Shown: positions 1 through 8,932, counted from the first letter of the stretch. The stretch: DNA of 64,000 nucleotides from Aequorivita vitellina (GCF_022008365.1 NZ_JAIRBA010000019.1:1-64000), one strand, 5' to 3'. The notes: generated from the letters alone by a model not told the origin. Numbers and translations: made by a program.

Positions 1-392
1 GTTTAACTTTATGTTTTCGTTGCTACCAGTATGCCGTCCCTCACGGGACATATTCGAAATCTGCGCTCTCGTTGTTACCGATATTTTGTCCCTAATGGGA
101 TATATTTAACTTTACGTTTTCGTTGCTACCAGTATGCTGTCTCTAACGGGACATATTCGAAATTTGCGTTATTGTTGTTACCGGTATATTGTTTCTTATG
201 GGACATTTTTGAATTTGTGTTTTTGTTGTTACCGATATGTTGTTCCTAACGGGACATAACCGAATTTATAATTCTGATGTTACCGATATGTTTTTTCTAA
301 CGGAACAAATTTAATGTCCCATTCGGTACGAAATCTTGGTAGCCAAATTGGTTACATTCAGAACTCTGTGCCGTTAGGTACAGCATATATTA
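1..392. repeat. Degenerate 51-52 bp tandem array with inverted terminal units
   Basis: Six direct units begin at about 18, 70, 121, 173, 224 and 275, so the spacing is 51-52 bp. Each has a pyrimidine-rich start (GTTGTTACC), then ATATG, then a small palindrome of the form TGTCCC-TAAC-GGGACA, then an AT-rich tail. After about 312 the same motif runs in the opposite orientation: one unit at 313-346, and another palindrome (CTGTGCC-GTTA-GGTACAG) at 366-383. Units differ at many positions along their whole length, so this is not a CRISPR repeat-spacer pattern. The open frame across 31-249 follows from the 51-bp (17-codon) period and is not believed to be a gene. No function is assigned. The array may continue to the left of the window. 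Confidence 0.8.
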
Positions 393-429
393 ATATATCA
401 ACATTTGTTTTTCATAATACCAATTAAAA

Positions 430-2856
430 TCAATAATTCACATACACCCACCCGATAAATGCTTTAGGGTATTTTGGGTCGTTTAAAACTAAAACGTAAT
501 AATATGTACCTACGGGAACACGCTTGCCTGTAACTAAAAAACCTTTTGTAGCTACACCATCCCAGAAACCATCGGTGTTGTGGGCGGTGTGAATTAGGTT
601 GCCCTCACGGGAGTAGATATTTAATTCAAAGTTTTCGTAAATGTTGAGGAGATTGCTAATTTCAAATTCGTCATTAATACCATCACCATTGGGTGAAAAC
701 CCTTGCGGAATAAAAGGCGCGCAATTTTCGGTAGTCAATAAAAACGATGCTGTGGCAAAACAAATATCATTTTCCAATCGTACGTAAATAGTCTGTGGGT
801 CGGTGTCGTTTTGGTATTCCGATGGGTTGCTAATGGGGTTGGTGTTTTGTAATGCGTCTTCTAAAGTCGTGTAGTATTGAACATCATCTTCCGGTGTCGT
901 TCGTATTAAATCGTTTTGCACAGTTAAGTCGAAAATTGCCGTATCAAAACCCGTATCGCACTCGAGTAAATCTGGTAAATTGGGGATGGGAGGGATGCTT
1001 TCAAAACTTATAATTTGTGTGAAAGTATTGTTGTCTTCGCGCAATTCTTCGACGGTGCCGTTGCCATTTCCATCGTCGTCCACTACGGCGGTGATTGAAA
1101 AAGTATTGGGCAAACTATCGGGAAGGATTAGTGCTACTTCACCATTTTCACTACCGCCAATTGGAATGGATTGTTGCGTTTGCGATAGCCCCAGAAGCAG
1201 ATCGTCTAAATAAAACGCAATGGATGTATTTGCAGGTAGTGGCCCCGTCGCTTCCAGGTTATAAACGGTGAATGGCAGCAGCAAAGCTCTGCCACGACAG
1301 GCAGATATTTCCGAAATTTCAATAGTAGCATCGGGCAGGGGGCACGGAATAACTTCTACCGTAAAACTGGCGATTAAAAAACAGTCGGGATTTGAAACAC
1401 GGATATAAATAGTTTGCGGATTTTCGGTATTCTGAAAATTTTCTGGGTTGGGGATTGGGTTTGCATTGTTTAATGCATCTGCTTCCGAAAGGTGAAAACT
1501 TAAATCGTAAATTGGGTCTATTTCTGAGGTAACTTCGGTTAAATTGAAATATTCTTCACCTATTACATCGCAGGTTTGCAAATTGTGAATTCCTGTAATT
1601 ATTGGGTTTTCGAGTAAATGAATGGGAGCCTCGTCTTCGTTATTGTCTTCGTTTATTTCATCGACAATTCCGGTGCCATCACCAATGTCGTCAACTACAG
1701 CTTTCAGAATAAAATCTGCTTCAATATTATTTGGAATAGTAAATGTAATTGTACCACTTTCTTCACCGTCAATCGGGATGTTTGCTGCAGTTTCAGTTTG
1801 GGCAATTAATAGATCATCTGCGTAAAACGCAATTGGTGTTCCGGCCGGTAAAACATCGGTGCTATTGAGGTTGTAAACGGTGTACTCTATTGTAAGCTCC
1901 CGATTGCCACATTCGGTGCCGCCAATTATATTATCTAAGGAAATAGTGGCGTCGGGAAGTTCGGTGTTTAGCACGGTGATAATGTTGTTTACCATCACAA
2001 AATCTTGTCCGCTGGTAAGTTGAATAGTCGCCGAAGTATCGCCCGGATTAATATAGTTTGAAATAGGATACACATCAATATCCATATTGTAAAGCACATC
2101 GCTGCCCGTGAAACTGTTGGTGCCATTAAAAGCATTATCTGCGGGATTTAGCGGGGGGTTGCTAAGAATATTTCCGTTAATGCGAAGCGTTTCGTTCACT
2201 GCAATTTGACTATCGCCTTCCCACGCGAGAAAACCAATTTTTGCGCCTTGGGTGTCTAAAACCATCAGGTTGTCCAATGTAATATCTAAGGTTTGGTTGT
2301 TGCGGGAAACGCTTTCCAAGCCGTCAAAAACATTTACTTGGTTGTTGGGAAGCGAGGTATCTTCAAAAACCACCGTCACCGCCCAGCCGCCAAAATTAGT
2401 TCCGGAACCCGGCGGACTGCAATAGGCTGGAATTACGAGTGTGAGATCTAAATCTGAAAGTGTATAAGTACCGTTCCCTGTGGTTTTTACTTGTTCCGTA
2501 ACATCGGCAAAAGCTGAAAAATATATGTAATCGTTGCCACCACTATTGTAGGTAACATTAAAAATACGTTCTGCCGTTATTGAAATTTGATTAAAAGTTA
2601 CATTGAAATCGCCTGGACCCGAACCCGCCCAATATAGATATGCGGCACGCACTTCTTGGTTGGGTTGCAGTTGAAAATCGGCGCTGCTACTGGTAAGAAT
2701 AAAGCATTGTCCACCTTGGCCGTTTTCTTCAACATTTAGTGTATTGCCAAAAGCGGTATAATCGAAATGCCCGTTAAACTGTTGGTACAGCGAAATATCC
2801 TGCGAGAAAACCACAACTGGAAATAACAGAAAAAGTATGAATAGATTATGCTTCAA
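430..2856 (-). CDS. Secreted protein with CARDB-like repeats and CHU_C (T9SS) C-terminal domain
   Basis: 808 residues starting at a TTG codon, chosen because a signal peptide (hydrophobic residues 5-17, ending VFSQ) begins there. The N-terminal third resembles DUF3344-type surface modules (AAYLYWAGSG, then a GGWAVTVVFED segment). Two CARDB-like beta-sandwich repeats follow (PDATISLDN... and PDATIEISE...), each ending in an acidic EINEDNN/ELREDNN stretch. The last ~95 residues (FSPNGDGINDEF, FELNIYSREGN, WDG, PVGTYYYVL) form the CHU_C/gliding-motility-associated domain. In this phylum that domain directs type IX secretion and surface attachment. The protein is probably exported and cell-surface or extracellular. 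The substrate or adhesion target is unknown. It has no operon partner and sits next to the repeat array. Confidence 0.85.
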   Translation of the reverse strand: MKHNLFILFLLFPVVVFSQDISLYQQFNGHFDYTAFGNTLNVEENGQGGQCFILTSSSADFQLQPNQEVRAAYLYWAGSGPGDFNVTFNQISITAERIFNVTYNSGGNDYIYFSAFADVTEQVKTTGNGTYTLSDLDLTLVIPAYCSPPGSGTNFGGWAVTVVFEDTSLPNNQVNVFDGLESVSRNNQTLDITLDNLMVLDTQGAKIGFLAWEGDSQIAVNETLRINGNILSNPPLNPADNAFNGTNSFTGSDVLYNMDIDVYPISNYINPGDTSATIQLTSGQDFVMVNNIITVLNTELPDATISLDNIIGGTECGNRELTIEYTVYNLNSTDVLPAGTPIAFYADDLLIAQTETAANIPIDGEESGTITFTIPNNIEADFILKAVVDDIGDGTGIVDEINEDNNEDEAPIHLLENPIITGIHNLQTCDVIGEEYFNLTEVTSEIDPIYDLSFHLSEADALNNANPIPNPENFQNTENPQTIYIRVSNPDCFLIASFTVEVIPCPLPDATIEISEISACRGRALLLPFTVYNLEATGPLPANTSIAFYLDDLLLGLSQTQQSIPIGGSENGEVALILPDSLPNTFSITAVVDDDGNGNGTVEELREDNNTFTQIISFESIPPIPNLPDLLECDTGFDTAIFDLTVQNDLIRTTPEDDVQYYTTLEDALQNTNPISNPSEYQNDTDPQTIYVRLENDICFATASFLLTTENCAPFIPQGFSPNGDGINDEFEISNLLNIYENFELNIYSREGNLIHTAHNTDGFWDGVATKGFLVTGKRVPVGTYYYVLVLNDPKYPKAFIGWVYVNY

Positions 2857-3000
2857 AAAAACTAAGAGTTGATTGTCTGTTAAATATAGACAAAAAATGA
2901 CGCTATTGAATTTGAAGTTACATATTTTTTATTCTGAAACGCTGAGTTTGGCAGCGGATGAAATTATTTATCTAAGATTTTCATTGTTTGGCTTTGGTTT

Positions 3001-3837
3001 TTAAAGATCTCTTTTCTTTAAAATTACATAGGACCAGTAGATGAAAAGGGCGGTCCAAACCAATACGATTAGCAAATTTAACCAACTTACACCGTAATCT
3101 TTATTAAAATTTTCCCCCAATTGATTGGCGGCAGATTGTATAGCGCCCAAACGGCTCAACGGTTCCTTGATGAGGTTTGCCATAGCATTAAGTGGGAAGA
3201 AAAACGAAATTTTATCGGCTATTTCGGTGTCTTTAAACAATTGCCATTTCATCAAACCATAAAGTAACCACTCAATAACTTGCCACACGATTAGGAAGCC
3301 CAAAGCAAAGGCAGATCGCTTCACGAAAACACCCAGAAAAAGACAAAAAGAGAAAAACGCCACTAATTTTATAAAATAGGCGCCAATATATTCTAAGTCG
3401 CTAAAAATAATGCCTATTTCATTATAATCTGAAAAACTTAATCCGAGAATTAAGGATACCAAAAAAATAAATACCGTAGAAATACCTGCGAAAAGCAGCA
3501 CAGTTAAAAATTTTGAAAGCACAAACTCTCTTTTGCTTAAACCGTCTATTAAGTTCTGTTTCAGCGTGCGGTAACTGTACTCGTTGCTCATCATAGAAAC
3601 AATTACAATGGCGAGAAACAACTTTAAAATTGCCGCCATATAAGTGTTGAAATGCCAGATATATGGAAAGTTAAAAATTCCTTGATCCGCCACACGGAAA
3701 TGAAAGTCGCCGAAATTAAATTCTATCGAAGAAATAAGTGCAATAAAAGTGATGAGTATAAAATATACTATGGAAATAACTTTGGCCGCGCGGTTATAAC
3801 GCAGTTTTTGTAATTCTATATTTAGCAATCGTAGCAT
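3001..3837 (-). CDS. ABC-2 type transporter permease
   Basis: 278 residues with about six hydrophobic segments in the ABC-2 permease pattern: a first helix near residues 20-38, a long external stretch, then helices to the C-terminus ending in KKRDL. It contains the NEYSYRTLKQNLIDGLSKREFVLSK segment, which resembles the cytoplasmic coupling region of bacitracin/Na+-type efflux permeases. It lies 5 bp downstream of the ATPase gene and is almost certainly cotranscribed with it. Together they would form a simple exporter in the inner membrane. The substrate cannot be read from the sequence. Confidence 0.85.
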   Translation of the reverse strand: MLRLLNIELQKLRYNRAAKVISIVYFILITFIALISSIEFNFGDFHFRVADQGIFNFPYIWHFNTYMAAILKLFLAIVIVSMMSNEYSYRTLKQNLIDGLSKREFVLSKFLTVLLFAGISTVFIFLVSLILGLSFSDYNEIGIIFSDLEYIGAYFIKLVAFFSFCLFLGVFVKRSAFALGFLIVWQVIEWLLYGLMKWQLFKDTEIADKISFFFPLNAMANLIKEPLSRLGAIQSAANQLGENFNKDYGVSWLNLLIVLVWTALFIYWSYVILKKRDL

Positions 3838-3842
3838 GCTGC

Positions 3843-4739
3843 TTAGTTTTGTTTGGTTAATTCAAGGAATTGTTCTTCAAGGCTTTCTTTGCGTTTTACA
3901 AGGTGCGAAAGCGTAATGCCTTTTTCGAATAGCAACTTGTTTACTTCCGAGGCATCCATGGGTTGGTTGAGGTAAACGATTAAATATTCACCTTCGCGTT
4001 TTATAGTGCCAAAGGCCGAATTTCCTTCCAAAGCATTTTGAAGCAAATCCATATTGTTACTTTGCATCGTTAAAAAACCGTGACTGGCAACCATTCCATC
4101 CACACTGCCGGAATACAGACTCACGCCTTTCCGAAGAATAACAACGTGCGTACACACTTTTTCTACTTCATCGAGCAAATGCGAAGCCAGTAAAATGGTT
4201 GTTCCTTGTGATGCAATGGTTTTAATTATTTCGCGAATTTGATGAATTCCCTGCGGGTCCAACCCGTTGGTGGGTTCGTCGAGAATTAATATTTCGGGGT
4301 CGTTTAACAAGGCCGAAGCGATAGCCAAACGCTGTTTCATCCCCAAGGAAAAAGTACTGAATTTACTGTCTTTTCTATCTAATAAACCTACTAGTTCTAA
4401 TTTTTCAGAAATCTTTTCTTCGGAAACCTCTTTTATTTTACAAACCAGTTGCAGGTTTTGCACTGCCGTCATATACGGGTAAAAATTAGGTCGCTCTATT
4501 ATGGCGCCAACTTTCTTTAATGCGTTATGGGTGTCAATGTTGCCATCAAACCATTTAAAGTCGCCCGCGGTTTTGTTTACCACGTTTAACACGATGCCCA
4601 GCGTGGTACTTTTTCCGCTGCCGTTGGGACCGAGGATGCCGTAAACGTTGCCTTTTTCAATTGAAAAGGAAAGATTATCTACGGCAGTTAGCGAGCCAAA
4701 TTTTTTGGTGAGATTATTTATTGTGAGAATGTTTTCCAC
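3843..4739 (-). CDS. ABC transporter ATP-binding protein
   Basis: 298 residues starting at GTG. Walker A is GPNGSGKST (37-45), the signature is SLGMKQRLAIA, and Walker B is ILILDEPTNGLDP followed by an H-loop (ASHLLDE). The C-terminal ~80 residues form the extra domain typical of the BcrA/NatA/DrrA class of export ATPases. It is the energising subunit for the permease encoded immediately downstream. The gene is divergent from the peptidyl-prolyl isomerase gene, and the ~117 bp between them carry the isomerase promoter. Confidence 0.88.
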   Translation of the reverse strand: MENILTINNLTKKFGSLTAVDNLSFSIEKGNVYGILGPNGSGKSTTLGIVLNVVNKTAGDFKWFDGNIDTHNALKKVGAIIERPNFYPYMTAVQNLQLVCKIKEVSEEKISEKLELVGLLDRKDSKFSTFSLGMKQRLAIASALLNDPEILILDEPTNGLDPQGIHQIREIIKTIASQGTTILLASHLLDEVEKVCTHVVILRKGVSLYSGSVDGMVASHGFLTMQSNNMDLLQNALEGNSAFGTIKREGEYLIVYLNQPMDASEVNKLLFEKGITLSHLVKRKESLEEQFLELTKQN

Positions 4740-4831
4740 GGAATTGTTTTTGGTACCGATCGATAATCGGGAGGTTGTTTGTATGACGAGTGGAATGGGT
4801 TTTTGTTACAATTTTTCAATTCAGAATTCAG

Positions 4832-4839
4832 TACCTTTG
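4832..4839 (+). promoter_or_regulatory. -7 promoter box for the cyclophilin-FKBP gene
   Basis: TACCTTTG matches the Bacteroidota -7 consensus TAnnTTTG and lies 17 bp before the ATG at 4857. No convincing -33 TTTG was found at the usual distance. The box lies inside the longer open frame that begins at 4779, which argues against that upstream start. Confidence 0.65.
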
Positions 4840-4856
4840 CACTTCAATTTTTAAAA

Positions 4857-5798
4857 ATGAATACAATGCAAGACGGAATTTATGCAAAAATAACAACCGA
4901 AAAAGGAGAAATTCTTATAAAACTTACTCACGACAAAACCCCGGGAACGGTTGGAAACTTTGTGGCTTTGGCCGAAGGAAATTTGGAAAACGCTGCAAAA
5001 CCACAGGGGACACCTTATTACGACGGATTAAAATTTCACCGTGTAATCCCAGATTTTATGATTCAAGGTGGCGATCCAAAAGGAACGGGCTCGGGCGGTC
5101 CAGGTTACGATTTTGAAGATGAATTTCACCAAGACCTTCGCCACGACACGCCGGGAGTTCTTTCTATGGCAAACTCTGGGCCTGCAAGTAATGGCAGCCA
5201 GTTTTTTATAACGCACGTTGCTACGCCTTGGTTAGATAACAAACACACAGTTTTTGGCAATGTGGTTGAAGGACAAGATGTGGTTGATAACGTTGCACAA
5301 GGCGATACCATGCAGAAAGTTGAAATTATTCGCGTTGGCGACGAAGCTAAAAATTGGAATGCCGTAGAAGCTTTTAGAAGCTTTACAGGTGAAAGAGAAG
5401 CACGTGTTGCAAAAATTAAAGCTGCCGAAGAAGCCGAAATTAAAAAGGTTTCTGAAGGTTTTGATAGAACCGATAGCGGCTTGCTTTATAAAATAATTCA
5501 AAAAGGAAATGGTGAAAAAGCGGAAAAAGGCAAAACCGTTTCGGTACATTACAAAGGCACTTTAACAAACGGAAGCGAGTTTGATTCATCGTATAAAAGA
5601 AAACAGCCAATAGATTTTCAACTGGGCGTTGGACAGGTAATTGAAGGTTGGGATGAAGGTATTCAATTATTGCAAGTGGGTGATAAAGCACGTTTTGTGA
5701 TTCCGTCACATCTTGCTTATGGCGAGCGCGGTGCTGGTGGAGTAATTCCACCATCTGCTACCTTGATTTTTGATGTGGAATTGATGGATGTAAAGTAG
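4857..5798 (+). CDS. Peptidyl-prolyl isomerase, cyclophilin-FKBP fusion
   Basis: 313 residues from the ATG at 4857; the frame is open from 4779, but the promoter box overlaps that extension. Residues ~5-165 are a cyclophilin domain ([15 protein letters not shown], then GSQFFITH). A short charged linker rich in Ala/Glu/Lys follows. The C-terminal ~105 residues are an FKBP domain ([48 protein letters not shown]). Both catalytic cores look intact, so this should be a bifunctional proline isomerase that assists protein folding. No signal peptide is seen, so it is probably cytoplasmic. Confidence 0.92.
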   Translation: MNTMQDGIYAKITTEKGEILIKLTHDKTPGTVGNFVALAEGNLENAAKPQGTPYYDGLKFHRVIPDFMIQGGDPKGTGSGGPGYDFEDEFHQDLRHDTPGVLSMANSGPASNGSQFFITHVATPWLDNKHTVFGNVVEGQDVVDNVAQGDTMQKVEIIRVGDEAKNWNAVEAFRSFTGEREARVAKIKAAEEAEIKKVSEGFDRTDSGLLYKIIQKGNGEKAEKGKTVSVHYKGTLTNGSEFDSSYKRKQPIDFQLGVGQVIEGWDEGIQLLQVGDKARFVIPSHLAYGERGAGGVIPPSATLIFDVELMDVK

Positions 5799-5848
5799 TA
5801 ATTCGGGGGTCGGGATTTGTTAATTCGAATCATTATTGTCCGATAAAA

Positions 5849-5893
5849 GTAAGGACTAACTTTGGAAAACCCCAAATTATAAGTAGTCCTTAC
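5849..5893. repeat. Long hairpin element (10-bp perfect inverted repeat)
   Basis: GTAAGGACTA at 5849-5858 pairs perfectly with TAGTCCTTAC at 5884-5893. The 25-nt loop contains a second stem, TTTGG/CCAAA. It lies 50 bp after the isomerase stop, but no T-run follows directly, so it is not a textbook terminator. It may be a dispersed palindromic repeat or an RNA-stabilising hairpin. Confidence 0.55.
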
Positions 5894-6066
5894 GGAACTA
5901 GAAATTGACGGGGTTCTATTTTTTACCCATATTTAATGCCTATCGGCATTCTGCCTCATCGGTTCAAAATATTGGTCATCAGTAGATAACGACTGGGTGA
6001 ATGTTCCGGAGGGACATTATATGTTTTTTAATCGAACATTACTGAATTCGAATCCCGAATTTCAAA

Positions 6067-6086
6067 CCTGTCTGTCGGCAGGCAGG
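6067..6086. repeat. Short GC-rich palindrome
   Basis: Two 8-nt arms, CCTGTCTG and CAGGCAGG, flank a TCGG tetraloop (one wobble pair). This kind of CCTGCCTG/CAGGCAGG palindrome is a common dispersed element in flavobacterial intergenic DNA as far as I recall. Here it sits 21 bp upstream of the YfiT-like start and would be in its mRNA leader. Confidence 0.55.
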
Positions 6087-6107
6087 TTAACGTATCTCGA
6101 AAACAAA

Positions 6108-6644
6108 ATGAATTTAGAAAAACTAAAATACCCAATCGGCAGTTTTGATTGCCCTTCAAATATTACTACTGAAATACAGCAGGCTTGGTTTTCTATTTTG
6201 GAACATTTTCCGAATAGATTGATTAATTTGGTGGGCGACCTTTCCGAAGCGCAATTAAATACTCCGTATAGGCCGGAGGGTTGGACAGTGCGGCAGGTTA
6301 TTCACCATCTTTACGATAGTCATCACAATAGCTATTCCCGCTTTAAATGGACTTTGACTGAAGAAACTCCGTTAATTAAAGTATACGATGAAAAGGCTTG
6401 GGGAGATTTAATAGATTCTAAAAATGCTCCAATTGAACTTTCGTTAAATGCACTTACTGCACTGCACGCCAAATGGGTCTATTTGTTGAAAGGACTTACA
6501 GAAGCAGATTTTCAAAAATCGTTTATTCATCCCGAAGGCAACGAATACGTAACCCTAGCTGAAAATATAGGAATCTACGCTTGGCATTGCAATCACCATT
6601 ATGCGCACATTGAAAACTTGCTGAAGCGAGAAGGATGGAAGTGA
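6108..6644 (+). CDS. YfiT-like DinB-superfamily thiol transferase (bacillithiol transferase type)
   Basis: 178 residues from the ATG at 6108. This start is preferred because the family begins with the YPIG segment seen at residues 8-11. Closely conserved blocks include PYRPEGWTVRQVIHHLYDSHHN and YDEKAWGDL. The metal-binding histidines of the four-helix DinB fold are present at H67, H160 and H164, the same spacing as in Bacillus YfiT. The family carries out metal-dependent thiol (bacillithiol) transfer or hydrolysis. Which thiol is used here is not shown by the sequence. It is monocistronic, with hairpins in the leader. Confidence 0.85.
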   Translation: MNLEKLKYPIGSFDCPSNITTEIQQAWFSILEHFPNRLINLVGDLSEAQLNTPYRPEGWTVRQVIHHLYDSHHNSYSRFKWTLTEETPLIKVYDEKAWGDLIDSKNAPIELSLNALTALHAKWVYLLKGLTEADFQKSFIHPEGNEYVTLAENIGIYAWHCNHHYAHIENLLKREGWK

Positions 6645-6682
6645 AGCGGTAATACAACTGCTTTAATTCATTTTAGAAACAC

Positions 6683-7489
6683 CTAGCTTTTGCGGCCTAC
6701 AAAATGTTCCATTGTTTTGTAAATCCCCAGAACTTCGCCGGCAAACCAATCGAACGTATTTATAGAAAGTATTGCTTGCCCAATTCGTGTAAGTCTATAA
6801 ATATAACCAGGAATAGTAACCATTTTTTTGTTTTTCTCAATGGCTTTTACAATTGTAAGTGCCGCTGCTTCCGGCTTTAGAATTGGAATCATAGATTTTA
6901 CCCCATCAAACATGCCCGTGTTAATGTAGTAAGGCATAATTGTAGTAATGTTTATTGCTTTATTCTTTTGTTTCATTTCTAAGCGCAGACTATCAGACCA
7001 GCCAATAAGCGCCCATTTACTCGCTGCGTAAACTGACATTTTAGGGTTTGAAATTAATCCGCCCGAGGAAGCTATATTGCAAATATGTCCAGAATTTTGA
7101 TCTAGCATATCATTTAAAAATTCCTTGGCAACATACATTGGCCCAATGGCGTTAATTTCCATTGTTTTCGCGATATCTGAAGCTGAATGGTCATTGAAAT
7201 ATTTACCTACAACTATGCCTGCATTATTTATCAAAACATCTACTACGCCAATTTCCTGCTTTACTTTTTTAGTTGCTTCTTGAATTTGCTCAAAATTGGA
7301 AACATCTACTTTGAAACCAAAAAGATTTTCGCTTTTAGAAAATTCTGAAATTGTTTGGACAATATTTTCTTGGCTAATATCCCATATAATTACTTTGGCT
7401 TCGCGTTCTAGCATTAAACGAACCATTATTTTTCCAATCCCAGATGCTCCGCCTGTAATTAATACAGTTTTTCCTTTTAAATGTCTCAT
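6683..7489 (-). CDS. Short-chain dehydrogenase/reductase
   Basis: 268 residues with a classical SDR layout: the NAD(P) glycine motif TGGASGIG (residues ~12-19), an acidic residue at the end of the second strand (IIWDIS), the NNAG motif, the catalytic Ser in NIASSGG, and YAASK as the catalytic Tyr/Lys pair. The C-terminal extension (residues ~215-268, with YIYRLTRIG) resembles the retinol/hydroxysteroid dehydrogenase-like subgroup, which often associates with membranes. The substrate is unknown. The neighbouring lipoprotein gene on the same strand starts upstream and may be cotranscribed (24 bp gap). Confidence 0.85.
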   Translation of the reverse strand: MRHLKGKTVLITGGASGIGKIMVRLMLEREAKVIIWDISQENIVQTISEFSKSENLFGFKVDVSNFEQIQEATKKVKQEIGVVDVLINNAGIVVGKYFNDHSASDIAKTMEINAIGPMYVAKEFLNDMLDQNSGHICNIASSGGLISNPKMSVYAASKWALIGWSDSLRLEMKQKNKAINITTIMPYYINTGMFDGVKSMIPILKPEAAALTIVKAIEKNKKMVTIPGYIYRLTRIGQAILSINTFDWFAGEVLGIYKTMEHFVGRKS

Positions 7490-7513
7490 ATATTACTTTG
7501 GTTGCTGGTTTTA

Positions 7514-8137
7514 TTATTTTAATGCTAAATTTTTAAAATATTCATTTTCAAAACTAATTATTGAATTTTGAATATATTTAATGTAAAACATTACAGCAAT
7601 CGGTGGTATATCTCTGAAATGATATTCTAAATAATTTATTTTATAACCATTTCTATCCGAAGCATCATCTGTAGTTAATAATAGGTTGATGCGATATTTC
7701 AATTGATTATTTTCAACAAAGGGCAATATTGCAAGTCTATATTCTTCTAGTTTTGTTAAAAACTCATTTCCATAATCGTTAATAATATCATTAGAAAAAA
7801 ACATATTATTTGTGATAGACTTATTGGACAAGTCTTGATTATAATCCATTTCTAAATCAGTTGTGGCGTCCTCTAATATTTTCTGATACACACTTTCTAA
7901 ATATAGTTTGTACTCAATTGTCAAACTATCATACTTTTCTGCATTCTTTAATTTTGACAAATCATTTTTGTTTATAACAGAATACATTTCGTCCTCAATT
8001 GATTGAGTTGAGGAACTATATTTTTCAATCATCAAGCCGTAAAGCACATAATCAGAATTTACCTTGGGTAATTCAGTTTGTTCTTTAGAATCACAAGCTA
8101 TTAAAAGAATCAGAAGAATAAGTGAAGAATATTTCAT
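7514..8137 (-). CDS. Hypothetical lipoprotein
   Basis: 207 residues with a lipoprotein signal: Lys at position 3, hydrophobic residues 6-13 and Cys15 in LIACDS. The mature part is acidic, Asn/Tyr/Glu-rich and predicted mostly helical. No family is recognised. It precedes the SDR gene on the same strand with 24 bp between them. It is probably anchored to the periplasmic face of a membrane. Function unknown. Confidence 0.7.
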   Translation of the reverse strand: MKYSSLILLILLIACDSKEQTELPKVNSDYVLYGLMIEKYSSSTQSIEDEMYSVINKNDLSKLKNAEKYDSLTIEYKLYLESVYQKILEDATTDLEMDYNQDLSNKSITNNMFFSNDIINDYGNEFLTKLEEYRLAILPFVENNQLKYRINLLLTTDDASDRNGYKINYLEYHFRDIPPIAVMFYIKYIQNSIISFENEYFKNLALK

Positions 8138-8184
8138 ATGTTTTTAAACTTAAAACCAACTTTGGATTACAGGAATTTCCAATC

Positions 8185-8742
8185 TCACTCTTTCCACTTA
8201 ATATTGCATCCCATACTTGGTTTTTGATCTTTTCGCTGCGGGTTGTTATTTAAAATATTGTCTATTGCTTCACGAAGATCACGACCATTTACGGGTATTC
8301 CGTTTCCAGGGCGGCTGTCGTCTAATTGACCGCGATAAACAAGTTTTAATTCATCATCAAAAAGGTAAAGGTCTGGCGTGCAAGCGGCATCGTATGCTTT
8401 TGCTACTTTTTGGGTCTCGTCGAATAAATACGGAAATGAAAAATTGTGTTTTCGTGCAGTGCGCCACATTTCGGCCGGAGCATCTTTTGGGTATTTAACT
8501 ATATCGTTACTGCTAATTGCCACAAACCCAAAACCCGTAACCCTATAATCGTTACTAACGCGTACTAGCTCGTCTATCACGTGTTTTACATAGGGACAAT
8601 GATTGCATACAAACATAATTACCGTGCCTTTTTCACCTTGAATATGATTTAACGAAACAGGTTTGTTGGTAACGCTATCAATAAGTGTAAAATCGGGGGC
8701 TTTGGTTCCTAGAGGGAGCATTTTAGATTCTGTTCTCGCCAT
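8185..8742 (-). CDS. Thioredoxin-like/redoxin family protein
   Basis: 185 residues. It has an AhpC/TSA-like start (LPLGTKAPDFTLIDS) and then a CNHC motif at residues 46-49 inside VIMFVCNHCPYVKH, the redox pair of a thioredoxin fold. Later blocks are FPYLFDETQKVAKAYDAACTPDLYLFD, with the cis-Pro before DLYLFD, and a C-terminal SMGCNIKWK with a further Cys. This is the widespread cytosolic thioredoxin-like family of about 180 residues, probably a thiol peroxidase or disulfide reductase. There is no signal peptide. Confidence 0.85.
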   Translation of the reverse strand: MARTESKMLPLGTKAPDFTLIDSVTNKPVSLNHIQGEKGTVIMFVCNHCPYVKHVIDELVRVSNDYRVTGFGFVAISSNDIVKYPKDAPAEMWRTARKHNFSFPYLFDETQKVAKAYDAACTPDLYLFDDELKLVYRGQLDDSRPGNGIPVNGRDLREAIDNILNNNPQRKDQKPSMGCNIKWKE

Positions 8743-8882
8743 TTTTTCTTTTATGTCTTAATTATATTCTTTGGTCTAAAGTTACAATATTTTACTTGGT
8801 TTTGCCTTTAATAAATAGGCAGTAACACAATATGTAAACGGTTCATTTAATTACACATTTTCTATTAAAGAATTTATAAAAA

Positions 8883-8914
8883 TTTGTAGTTGAAAGATAT
8901 CTCTGCTAACTTTA
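8883..8914 (+). promoter_or_regulatory. Promoter of the 8933 gene
   Basis: TTTG at 8883-8886, 20 bp, then TAACTTTA at 8907-8914, close to the Bacteroidota pattern TTTG-N19/20-TAnnTTTG. The ATG follows 18 bp later. The rest of the 190 bp gap upstream is AT-rich with nothing else recognised. Confidence 0.55.
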
Positions 8915-8932
8915 AAGATTAAATCAATTATT

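Larger units (their letters stand above)
5799..6107. other. 309 bp intergenic region with palindromic elements
   Basis: Between the isomerase stop and the YfiT-like start there is no credible gene, although the downstream frame is open from 5997. It holds three hairpin-forming elements: a perfect 10-bp inverted repeat GTAAGGACTA/TAGTCCTTAC (5849-5858, 5884-5893) with an inner TTTGG/CCAAA pair; TGTTCC-gga-GGGACA at 6002-6016, which resembles the palindrome of the array at 1-392; and CCTGTCTG-TCGG-CAGGCAGG at 6067-6086. No clear -7 box was found for the downstream gene. Confidence 0.7.

Noticed and set aside
31-249. 72-residue open frame in the repeat array
   Set aside because: It lies wholly in a degenerate tandem array with a period near 17 codons. 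The translation is a repetitive Leu/Cys/Tyr string with no start signal and no recognised domain.
1-392. CRISPR array
   Set aside because: The whole 51-52 bp unit is degenerate, no constant repeat alternates with unrelated spacers, orientation flips at the end, and no cas gene is present in the window.
4779-4856. N-terminal extension of the cyclophilin-FKBP protein
   Set aside because: The -7 box TACCTTTG at 4832-4839 lies inside it and the family begins at the 4857 ATG.
5849-5893. Terminator of the cyclophilin-FKBP gene
   Set aside because: Strong stem, but no T-run directly after it; listed as a repeat/hairpin instead.
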